A DNA stretch of 6,455 bases from Deltaproteobacteria bacterium (GTDB lineage Bacteria > Desulfobacterota > Desulfobaccia > Desulfobaccales > 0-14-0-80-60-11): the NCBI GenBank assembly GCA_021817645.1, contig JAKAGH010000186.1, positions 1-6,455 on the forward strand, given 5' to 3'. Shown piece by piece: positions 1 through 6,455 of this stretch; position 1 is the stretch's first letter, and each line of letters opens with the position of its first letter. Position numbers and translations under genes: made by a program. Below the pieces are notes generated by a model. That model was given only the letters and a program-made list of their open reading frames with translations, was not told where the DNA came from and made no database searches.

Positions 1-15
1 CGATCTGAGAACATC

Positions 16-119
16 TTTTCCATGACGGCCTTGCCGCCATGGAAAAATATTTCTCTGTGATTCTCTGTGCTCTTTGTGTCCCTGTGGTTAATCTTTTTTT
101 TCTCGCCGCAACTGCGGCG
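16..119. repeat. Partial copy of the CACAGAG-type repeat (core hairpin plus one arm)
   Basis: Bases 43-92 match 841-890 at 48 of 50 positions, so this is a second copy of the element lying between secA and the GyrI-like gene. It has the core hairpin (stem 20-29 with 33-42, flanked by tttt and aaaa) and one arm with four heptamers, read on the minus strand as CACAGGG, CACAAAG, CACAGAG, CACAGAG with gaps of 1, 2 and 3 bases. The other arm is not present in bases 1-19, so the copy is truncated or diverged there. A short separate hairpin (CGCCGC 104-109 with GCGGCG 114-119) follows. It has no U-tract on its 3' side on either strand, so I do not call it a terminator. This stretch contains no credible gene. 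Confidence 0.8.
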
Positions 120-135
120 TTGCCAAGCGGCCCTA

Positions 136-756
136 TCACTTCATGGCTTCCAGAGAAATGGGCTGCCGGAGGATGGTTTTCAGTTTCTCCGGCGTGGTGC
201 GCCGGGGGTCGCTCAGATAGATTTCATGGTGCTTGCCGCAGAAATGGTAGCCCTTTTCTTTGATGAAGGCGTGCAGACGCTCAATGGTGGCGGCCTCTTC
301 GGAGTACGGGCCCACGTGGAGAATCTGGGCGGCCAGGCCCTCGTCAAAAATTTCCAGGCGCAATTTCTCCAGGGCAGGCAAAGGTTTTTTCTTGCGGGCC
401 GCGGTCACCGCCATGCCCAACAGCTCCCGGTTGACCTGTTCCGGCTGCGGGATCATCAGGGTCCAGCGCCAGTCGTCCCGGCGGTCCAGGTCGAAGTCCG
501 CCATGAGCATCCACCACAGCCCCTCCAGGGGCGGCACCACGTAATCCAGCCCCTGTGCCTCCTTTAACATGAACTTGAGGGTATAGGCGGCCGTATAGAG
601 GGCCTCCACCCCGGCCTGGAACTCCGGGCTGGTGTTAGGGTCCCCGAAGCCATTGACCATCAGGCATCTCCGGGGTGGCACCGTCACCAGGGTAGCCTCT
701 TTGACCGAGGCGGTGTAAAGGGGCTTGAGCTCCTTTTTAAAATCGATTTTCGGCAT
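136..756 (-). CDS. GyrI-like small-molecule-binding domain protein
   Basis: A 206-residue cytosolic protein of the stand-alone GyrI-like family (SHV-fold domain). Visible marks are the N-terminal block KKELKPLYTAS (8-17), then VNGFGDPNTSPEFQ (34-47), EGLWWMLMADFD (78-89), and the C-terminal block from GKHHEIYLSDP (174-184) through TILRQPI (194-200), with no DNA-binding domain attached. The length matches Listeria Lin2189-type relatives as I recall them. Known family roles are binding of hydrophobic or cationic ligands, and some members hydrolyse cyclopropanoid toxins. Which applies here is not shown. I choose ATG 754-756 because the family similarity begins at MPKIDF; a longer reading to 792 only translates the upstream repeat. 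There is no Shine-Dalgarno sequence before this ATG. secA lies upstream on the same strand, 139 bases away, separated by a terminator-like hairpin. Confidence 0.85.
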   Translation of the reverse strand: MPKIDFKKELKPLYTASVKEATLVTVPPRRCLMVNGFGDPNTSPEFQAGVEALYTAAYTLKFMLKEAQGLDYVVPPLEGLWWMLMADFDLDRRDDWRWTLMIPQPEQVNRELLGMAVTAARKKKPLPALEKLRLEIFDEGLAAQILHVGPYSEEAATIERLHAFIKEKGYHFCGKHHEIYLSDPRRTTPEKLKTILRQPISLEAMK

Positions 757-763
757 AGATAAA

Positions 764-792
764 AATTTACCACAGAGACACAGAGGACACAA
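764..792 (-). promoter_or_regulatory. Possible weak promoter of the GyrI-like gene, inside the repeat arm
   Basis: On the minus strand TTGTGT (787-792) is followed after 17 bases by TAAATT (764-769), 3/6 and 4/6 matches to sigma-70 consensus. Transcription would start about 7-8 bases downstream, at or very near the ATG at 756, giving a leaderless message. This would agree with the missing ribosome binding site. The hexamers are weak, so the call is tentative. Confidence 0.25.
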
Positions 793-892
793 AGGAACAC
801 AGAGGAAAAAATTTGCCTTGGCGGCGAAGCCGTCAAGGCAAAAAATATCTCTCTGTGATTCTCTGTGCTCTTTGTGTCTCTGTGGTTAATCC
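767..892. repeat. Complete inverted-repeat element with CACAGAG heptamers and core hairpin
   Basis: Two arms face each other around a central hairpin. The outer 14 bases are perfectly inverted (769-782 with 873-886). Each arm contains four CACARAG heptamers: left arm at 771, 779, 788 and 798; right arm, on the minus strand, at 878-884, 870-876, 861-867 and 851-857. In both arms the gaps between heptamers are 1, 2 and 3 bases. The core hairpin is 815-825 with 829-839. The element occupies nearly the whole gap between secA and the GyrI-like gene. I recall similar CACAGAG repeats from other deltaproteobacterial genomes, where they are often mis-annotated as small proteins. No transposase is present. 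Confidence 0.85.
806..842 (-). terminator. Rho-independent terminator downstream of secA, formed by the repeat core
   Basis: Read on the minus strand, the stem TTTGCCTTGACGGC with loop TTC and return arm GCCGCCAAGGCAAA (812-842) has one A-C mismatch and is followed directly by six U residues (806-811). It lies about 54 bases after the secA stop codon. On the plus strand the stem is followed by A residues, so the terminator acts on the minus strand. Confidence 0.7.
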
Positions 893-895
893 TTT

Positions 896-3403
<2,508 letters not shown>

Positions 3404-3416
3404 ATCTCAGCCAGAG

Positions 3417-3446
3417 AAAAACCCGATAAAGCTGGGCTTCACCGGG
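3417..3446 (-). promoter_or_regulatory. Terminator-like hairpin in the secA leader (possible attenuator)
   Basis: On the minus strand CCCGGTGAAG (3437-3446), loop CCCAG (3432-3436) and CTTTATCGGG (3422-3431) form a ten-pair stem with two G-U pairs, followed directly by five U residues (3417-3421). It lies between the candidate secA promoter and the secA ATG at 3403, 13 bases before the start codon. The two wobble pairs become A-C mismatches on the plus strand, so the structure belongs to the minus-strand RNA. It could be an attenuator of secA or a leaky terminator for transcripts arriving from the upstream genes. Confidence 0.5.
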
Positions 3447-3475
3447 AATAGAGTGTCCTGCTAGATTATTTGTTA

Positions 3476-3484
3476 ATTATATCA
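3476..3484 (-). promoter_or_regulatory. Extended -10 promoter of secA
   Basis: The minus strand reads TGATATAAT, a perfect TATAAT with the TGn extension. No good -35 is seen at normal spacing (GATTTG at 17 bases), as is usual for extended -10 promoters. Transcription would begin near 3469 and give a leader of about 66 bases that contains the hairpin at 3417-3446. Confidence 0.6.
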
Positions 3485-3488
3485 TAAT

Positions 3489-3513
3489 CCGGGAAAAGCA
3501 AATCACTTCCCGG
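3489..3513. promoter_or_regulatory. Dyad CCGGGAA-N11-TTCCCGG over the secA -35 region
   Basis: Perfect 7-base arms (3489-3495 and 3507-3513) are separated by 11 bases, immediately upstream of the secA -10. The position suits an operator; it could also be a weak terminator for the DUF2283 gene, but an AU-rich stretch, not a U-run, follows. The CCGGGAA heptamer appears again at 3442-3448 within the leader hairpin. Confidence 0.35.
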
Positions 3514-3548
3514 CGGTTTGTTCTTCCAAATGCAGGCGCTGGTACACT

Positions 3549-3782
3549 TCAGCCATCGAGGCGCATGGTTGCCTTTACCGGCAATTCGATCAGGTCGGTG
3601 CGCAACAGACGGGTGGAGAAAAAGAGGACTTCCAGATTTTCCACTTCGCCGGTTTCAGGATTGAGACGGGCGATAACATCATCACCCAATTCTTCCGAGA
3701 CTTGCTCCGGGTATGGGGGGGACTTGTCAATGTAAAGTATGTCAGCCCCCCGGTCGTATTTAAAGGTCAGTTTCGCGTCCAT
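3549..3782 (-). CDS. DUF2283 family protein (possible partner of the adjacent nuclease-like protein)
   Basis: A 77-residue protein with the DUF2283 pattern: an N-terminal strand pair YDRGADILYID (9-19) and, after a short acidic turn, DDVIARLNPETGEVENLEVL (34-53). Function of the family is not established. ATG 3780-3782 is chosen because GGGAG lies at the right distance upstream (7 bases between GGAG and the ATG) and because the DUF2283 similarity begins at MDAKLTFKYD; an open frame running up to 3890 lacks such support. The gene overlaps the end of the upstream gene by 16 bases, which implies translational coupling. Small DUF2283 proteins often sit next to the type of protein encoded upstream, which suggests a two-gene module. 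The role of antitoxin or accessory protein is inference. Confidence 0.85.
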   Translation of the reverse strand: MDAKLTFKYDRGADILYIDKSPPYPEQVSEELGDDVIARLNPETGEVENLEVLFFSTRLLRTDLIELPVKATMRLDG

Positions 3783-4090
3783 TCCATTTCTCCCGATGAC
3801 AGCCGCCGGGTTAAATGAGAAGTAACGACCCAATGACGCGGTGGGTAAAGCTGAGAGACACCCACCGCTACCAAAATATTTTGGCCCCAAAGATTTTCAA
3901 AACTCCTGGAAAATGATTTGGCATTGGCAAACCGGGAAATACGTCGCACCTGGTCTGGATCAGCCAGAGTCTCTGCCAGGCAGCTATCCAGGTGGGCCGA
4001 TAATTCCGGATGTCTTTCACAAATATGCCGCTCGCGTTCTTCTGTTAATTCTATGTCTGCTTTTAAGTAGGGGCAAGGGAATCGTCGCAC
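3767..4090 (-). CDS. Small nuclease-like protein (BECR/PBECR-type candidate), partner of DUF2283
   Basis: A 107-residue soluble protein. It begins FPCPYLKADIELTEERERHI (4-23) and shows HICERHPEL (22-30), then LADPDQVRR (42-50), a central block RSFENLWGQNILVAVGV (62-78) and a C-terminal HWVVTSHLTRRLSSGE (86-101). The H-x3-RHP motif, the DPD-V segment and the final strand plus TxxL resemble small proteins of the BECR nuclease fold (RelE/Barnase-like, phage PBECR types) found next to DUF2283 genes. Fold assignment is from recollection, and no activity is shown. The start is GTG (4088-4090): an in-frame TAA lies a few codons upstream, and AAGG stands about 9 bases before. It is 58 bases downstream of the acetyltransferase gene without an evident terminator, so it may be co-transcribed. 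Confidence 0.75.
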   Translation of the reverse strand: MRRFPCPYLKADIELTEERERHICERHPELSAHLDSCLAETLADPDQVRRISRFANAKSFSRSFENLWGQNILVAVGVSQLYPPRHWVVTSHLTRRLSSGEMEWTRN

Positions 4091-4148
4091 GTTTGCCCGC
4101 CTTTAGTCAAAGTTACCAAGAAATATTGATACATTCAATTTTAACGGT

Positions 4149-4607
4149 CTAAGCGCTCAAGTCCAGAATCATGGGGATTTCGTTGCATTTATCCGGAAAC
4201 TTAAGGCAGTCTTTGCATTCGCTCCAGATAATTCTAGGCAAGTCATCATTGGGAACCTGGCGAAAACCCAGGCGTTCAAAAAATTGGGGGCGGGTGGTGA
4301 GCGCGAAGACCTTTTTCAGGCCCAGGGACTCCGCTTCCTTGACACATTTTTCCACCAAGCGGGACCCGATTCCTTTTTTTTGAAAATCCGGCAGCACCGC
4401 CACGGAGCGGATTTCTCCCAGGTCCTCCCAAAAGACGTGGAGTCCGGCCACGCCGATGATGGGACCCCGGTCCTCCCGGAAGACGAAGTATTCCCGCACC
4501 TGGCTGTACAGGTCCGCCATCGGCCGCGGCAAGACGTCGCAGTCGGCGAAGTCATGGAGCATCCGCCAAATTTCCGGAACTTCTTTGATCGAGGCTTTGC
4601 GAATCAT
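4149..4607 (-). CDS. argA: GNAT acetyltransferase, probable short N-acetylglutamate synthase
   Basis: A 152-residue cytosolic GNAT enzyme that would transfer acetyl from acetyl-CoA to glutamate, the first step of arginine synthesis. The acetyl-CoA loop is QKKGIG (76-81), preceded by the strand LGEIRSVAV (63-71), and the C-terminal GNAT block is FFERLGF (109-115). LHVFWEDLGEIRSVAV resembles mycobacterial Rv2747-type ArgA, and ADLYSQVREYFV (31-42) fits as well. The tail has C131, C134 and C141 (C-x2-C-x6-C), a feature I associate with short ArgA proteins of this phylum. Generic GNAT activity on another amine is the alternative, so the symbol is tentative. ATG 4605-4607 is preferred because the longer TTG start at 4655 falls inside the promoter -10 box. 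No strong ribosome binding site is seen. Confidence 0.75.
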   Translation of the reverse strand: MIRKASIKEVPEIWRMLHDFADCDVLPRPMADLYSQVREYFVFREDRGPIIGVAGLHVFWEDLGEIRSVAVLPDFQKKGIGSRLVEKCVKEAESLGLKKVFALTTRPQFFERLGFRQVPNDDLPRIIWSECKDCLKFPDKCNEIPMILDLSA

Positions 4608-4627
4608 GTCGGTGGCTTCAGGGCCGC

Positions 4628-4656
4628 TTGACAGAGCCGCGCCCTTAAGTAACAAT
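4628..4656 (+). promoter_or_regulatory. Promoter of slyD
   Basis: A perfect TTGACA (4628-4633) is followed after 17 bases by AACAAT (4651-4656), four of six to consensus. Transcription would start near 4663, leaving a leader of about 20 bases. It overlaps the divergent argA-like promoter. Confidence 0.5.
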
Positions 4657-4663
4657 TATAACA
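4655..4663 (-). promoter_or_regulatory. Extended -10 promoter of the argA-like gene
   Basis: The minus strand reads TGTTATAAT, a perfect TATAAT with TGn extension. No good -35 is seen (CTGCTT at 17 bases). Transcription would begin near 4648 and give a leader of about 41 bases to ATG 4607. This excludes the upstream TTG start. Confidence 0.55.
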
Positions 4664-4683
4664 TACTTTCTTAGGAGAAGCAG

Positions 4684-5193
4684 ATGGCAATCATTGCCCA
4701 GGATCAATATGTGGAAATAGAGTACCGGGTGCGCCTGGAAAACGGGGAGTTTATCCGGGGGACGGCCGAAGCGCCGGAACTGCTCACTTTCGTAGCCGGC
4801 TGCGGGGAACTGCTCCCGGCTCTGGAGCGGCGTCTCTGGGGCCTGCAGGAAAACGATTCTCTAGAGTTCGATATCCCCGCGGCCGAGGCCTTTGGCGCCT
4901 ATGATCAGGATTTAATCCAGGTATGGAGCCGCAGCAAATCCTTCCCGGAGGAGATGGACCTCAGTCCGGGCCAGAAAGTGCTGCCCTCCTATCTGCCTTT
5001 TCCGCCGGAATATCCCTTGACCGTCAAAGAGGTGGACGGCGACCGGGTGGTTTTGGATCTGAACCATCCCCTGGCCGGGCATGACCTCCATTACTGGGTG
5101 CGGGTGGTTTTGGTGCGGCCGGCCACTACCGAAGAGTTGACCCCTTTGAAGGAATGCCAATCCTGTTGTGAGGACATGGAAGGAAAAGCTTAA
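4684..5193 (+). CDS. slyD: FKBP-type peptidyl-prolyl isomerase, SlyD family
   Basis: A cytosolic prolyl isomerase and chaperone; SlyD proteins also bind nickel and assist hydrogenase maturation in some bacteria. The 169-residue protein has the split FKBP domain: N-terminal part VEIEYRVRLENGE (10-22) and GELLPALERRLWGL (41-54), then EAFGAYDQDLI (68-78), the inserted insert-in-flap segment to about 120, and the return strand with LNHPLAGHDLHYWV (126-139). P45-A46-L47-E48 replaces the usual PGLE. The C-terminal tail is short, with C158, C161 and C162, and lacks the histidine-rich extension of E. coli SlyD, so strong nickel storage is unlikely. ATG 4684 has AGGAG (4673-4677) six bases upstream. 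It is the only plus-strand gene here. The hairpin downstream has no U-tract in its direction. Confidence 0.93.
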   Translation: MAIIAQDQYVEIEYRVRLENGEFIRGTAEAPELLTFVAGCGELLPALERRLWGLQENDSLEFDIPAAEAFGAYDQDLIQVWSRSKSFPEEMDLSPGQKVLPSYLPFPPEYPLTVKEVDGDRVVLDLNHPLAGHDLHYWVRVVLVRPATTEELTPLKECQSCCEDMEGKA

Positions 5194-5212
5194 CGCGGTT
5201 AAATGGGGTTAG

Positions 5213-5250
5213 AAAAAAAGAGAGGGCAGGAACCAAAGGTTCCTGCCCTC
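5213..5250 (-). terminator. Rho-independent terminator of the ferredoxin gene
   Basis: A perfect 13-base stem (5222-5234 with 5238-5250) with a 3-base loop is followed on the minus strand by TCTTTTTTTCT, that is a run of seven T (5213-5219). On the plus strand the stem is followed by CTGAAAAACT, so it would serve slyD only poorly. It lies 13 bases after the ferredoxin stop. Confidence 0.85.
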
Positions 5251-5263
5251 CTGAAAAACTTGC

Positions 5264-5452
5264 TTAGTTCTCGGTCACGGTAATTGCAGCGGAGGGGCAG
5301 ACCTCGGTGCAGCTTTCGCAGCCCAGACATTCGTCTTCATTGACCACCACAGCTTTGCCTTCCTGCAGCTCGTAAACGCCGACAGGGCAGACGTTGACAC
5401 ACTCTTCGTCACCGGTGCATTTATCCGTGTCCACTTCCACAGTCCAAGCCAT
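5264..5452 (-). CDS. Seven-cysteine ferredoxin ([3Fe-4S]/[4Fe-4S] plus [4Fe-4S])
   Basis: A 62-residue soluble electron carrier. Cluster II motif is complete: C42-x2-C45-x2-C48-x3-C52-P. Cluster I reads C12-x2-D15-x2-C18-x3-C22-P, with Asp15 in place of the second cysteine. The same arrangement is known from Desulfovibrio africanus ferredoxin III and Pyrococcus ferredoxin, where the Asp site holds a [3Fe-4S] cluster that converts to [4Fe-4S] or binds another metal. The rest of the sequence (TVEVDTDKCTGD, ELQEGKAVVVNEDECLGCES) is very like ferredoxin III. ATG 5450-5452 is preceded by AAGGGAGGT at 8 bases. A near-consensus promoter and a strong terminator frame it as a single-gene unit, likely well expressed. 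It probably works as a low-potential carrier for oxidoreductases encoded elsewhere. Confidence 0.97.
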   Translation of the reverse strand: MAWTVEVDTDKCTGDEECVNVCPVGVYELQEGKAVVVNEDECLGCESCTEVCPSAAITVTEN

Positions 5453-5484
5453 TAACCTGTACCTCCCTTAATAAAATCTTTTAT

Positions 5485-5513
5485 ATTTTATGTTGATAAC
5501 CTTTTCGGGTCAA
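5485..5513 (-). promoter_or_regulatory. Promoter of the ferredoxin gene
   Basis: On the minus strand TTGACC (5508-5513), a 17-base spacer and TAAAAT (5485-5490) give 5/6 matches in both boxes. Transcription would start near 5478, about 26 bases before the ATG. The gap 5514-5596 up to the cbiA stop shows no clear terminator or gene. Confidence 0.75.
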
Positions 5514-5596
5514 GTGCCCTTTTCAAAGCAAGGGTGCAGAGGCATTCTTATTCCCGGAAATAATGAAACCGAAGGGAAGGGGGATTGTCAGGCAGA

Positions 5597-6455
5597 TCAG
5601 GAAAAAATCGTTACCCGGCCCGAGTCCCGGCCGGTGGAGGCTCTGGGGCCTTCCTGGCGGGGAGTCCCTTCGGGCAATTGGGTGGCCTGGCGGTATTCCC
5701 GGGCCCGGCGCACCAGCGCGGGGGCCCAGTGGGGCGAACCCAGGGCATGCAGGTGGGTATAAGTGGCCAAGACGTTTTGATAGACCAATCCCTCCCGCTG
5801 GCCCCCTAGACCTGCGCCCCGGCTTACCGTAAATACCAGGTTCTCCTGGGCCTGCGGTTCCGGTTGGATCCGGGAATAATGAAATTCATGGCCTTTGAGG
5901 ATGGTGCCCGTGGGAAAGAACGGATTGGCCCGAGTCACTTCCAGGATCGTGTAGCCATGGCCCTGGGGCTTTTTCCCCATGATAAATTCATAAGGGAAGA
6001 GGCCCACCATGGAAAACTTCTCTCCCTGGGTCTGAATGGCCTGGCCCAGGTACATCAGGCCGCCGCACTCGGCATAAATGGGCATGCCGGCCTGGGCTGC
6101 GGCTTTGATGGCATTCCGGAAGCTCAGATTCTCCGAGAGCTGCCGGGCGTGGGTCTCGGGGAAGCCGCCGCCGATATAGAGGCCATGGAGGTCCACGGGC
6201 AGAAGCGGATCGTCCAGGGCGCTGATCTCCACCAGCCTGGCGCCCTGCTGCTCCAGGGCCTCCAGGTTCTCGGGATAATAAAACTGGAAGGCCGAATCCC
6301 GGATAATGGCGATGGTAACCGGATCATCGCGGTCAGGAAGGGATGCCGGGATGACCGGCATGGGCAGGGGAGGGGCCTGGGAGGCTACCTGCCAGAGGCC
6401 CTCCAGGTCCAGGTACCTTTGGGCCAGATCCCGGGCCGTGGTCACCGCCCGGATG
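5597..6455 (-). CDS. cbiA: Cobyrinate a,c-diamide synthase, C-terminal part (5' end outside window)
   Basis: CbiA amidates the a and c side chains of cobyrinate with glutamine and ATP in anaerobic cobalamin synthesis. Only the C-terminal part, about 285 codons, is present. The open frame runs through the window edge, so the GTG at 6443-6445 is internal. Numbered from that GTG, the visible part shows the end of the synthetase domain (LAQRYLDLEGL, 7-17), a linker, and the CobQ/CbiB-type class I glutamine amidotransferase domain: FYYPENLEAL (55-64), YIGGGFPE (90-97), nucleophile C127 in YAECGGLMYLG (124-134), GHEFHYSR (185-192) and ATYTHLHALGSP (227-238) with the likely catalytic His. About 35 poorly conserved residues extend past that domain. 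The Ni-sirohydrochlorin enzyme CfbB is homologous, but is restricted to methanogen-type F430 makers. Confidence 0.92.
   Translation of the reverse strand, partial: IRAVTTARDLAQRYLDLEGLWQVASQAPPLPMPVIPASLPDRDDPVTIAIIRDSAFQFYYPENLEALEQQGARLVEISALDDPLLPVDLHGLYIGGGFPETHARQLSENLSFRNAIKAAAQAGMPIYAECGGLMYLGQAIQTQGEKFSMVGLFPYEFIMGKKPQGHGYTILEVTRANPFFPTGTILKGHEFHYSRIQPEPQAQENLVFTVSRGAGLGGQREGLVYQNVLATYTHLHALGSPHWAPALVRRAREYRQATQLPEGTPRQEGPRASTGRDSGRVTIFS

Noticed and set aside
104..119. Terminator for the GyrI-like gene from the CGCCGC/GCGGCG hairpin
   Set aside because: In the gene's direction the stem is followed by A residues, not U.
39..567. Open frames of 74 and 166 codons on the plus strand near the left edge
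   Set aside because: Their starts translate the repeat arm and the rest is antisense to the GyrI-like gene.
757..792. Longer start for the GyrI-like gene
   Set aside because: The added 12 residues come from the repeat arm and lie outside the family similarity.
771..884. CRISPR-like array from the regularly repeated CACAGAG units
   Set aside because: The units are 7 bases with 1-3 base gaps and inverted arms, not 25-40 base repeats with unique spacers.
3783..3890. Longer N-terminus for the DUF2283 protein
   Set aside because: The internal ATG has a good ribosome binding site and starts the conserved domain; the extension would overlap the upstream gene by over 120 bases in another frame.
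4608..4655. TTG start for the ArgA-like protein
   Set aside because: The TTG lies at the end of the -10 box of the gene's own promoter, so it would not be in the transcript.
6443..6445. GTG as the start of cbiA
   Set aside because: The frame stays open to the window edge and the visible part lacks the N-terminal ATPase domain of this family.

Overview
The window looks like a chromosomal segment of a Desulfobacterota (former Deltaproteobacteria) organism, probably a sulfate reducer or a relative. The best evidence is a 62-residue seven-cysteine ferredoxin closely resembling Desulfovibrio africanus ferredoxin III. An interspersed CACAGAG-type repeat, as I remember it from several deltaproteobacterial genomes, and a short ArgA-like acetyltransferase fit the same picture. 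This placement is inferred from memory of families, not from a search.

Layout, left to right. Positions 1-135 are intergenic and hold one arm plus the core hairpin of the repeat. A GyrI-like domain protein lies at 136-756 (minus). A complete inverted copy of the repeat fills the gap at 767-892 and begins directly after the stop codon of secA (896-3403, minus). Upstream of secA is a compact control region (3404-3513) with an extended -10 promoter, a dyad over its -35 zone and a terminator-like hairpin between promoter and start codon. Further up are a DUF2283 protein (3549-3782) and an overlapping nuclease-like small protein (3767-4090), together resembling a toxin-antitoxin-type pair. An ArgA-type GNAT acetyltransferase (4149-4607) may head this minus-strand series. 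slyD (4684-5193, plus) is divergent from it, and the two promoters overlap. A strong terminator separates slyD from the ferredoxin gene (5264-5452, minus), which has its own near-consensus promoter. The right edge (5597-6455, minus) is the C-terminal part of cobyrinate a,c-diamide synthase; its start is outside the window.

The genes are mostly housekeeping and do not form one pathway: protein export (SecA), proline isomerisation and metal handling (SlyD), arginine synthesis (ArgA-like), electron transfer (ferredoxin) and corrinoid synthesis (CbiA). The less ordinary parts are the repeat with its ordered heptamers and built-in terminator, the possible attenuator in the secA leader, the nuclease-like/DUF2283 pair, and the overlapping argA-slyD promoters. 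I see no tRNA or rRNA gene, transposase or CRISPR array.
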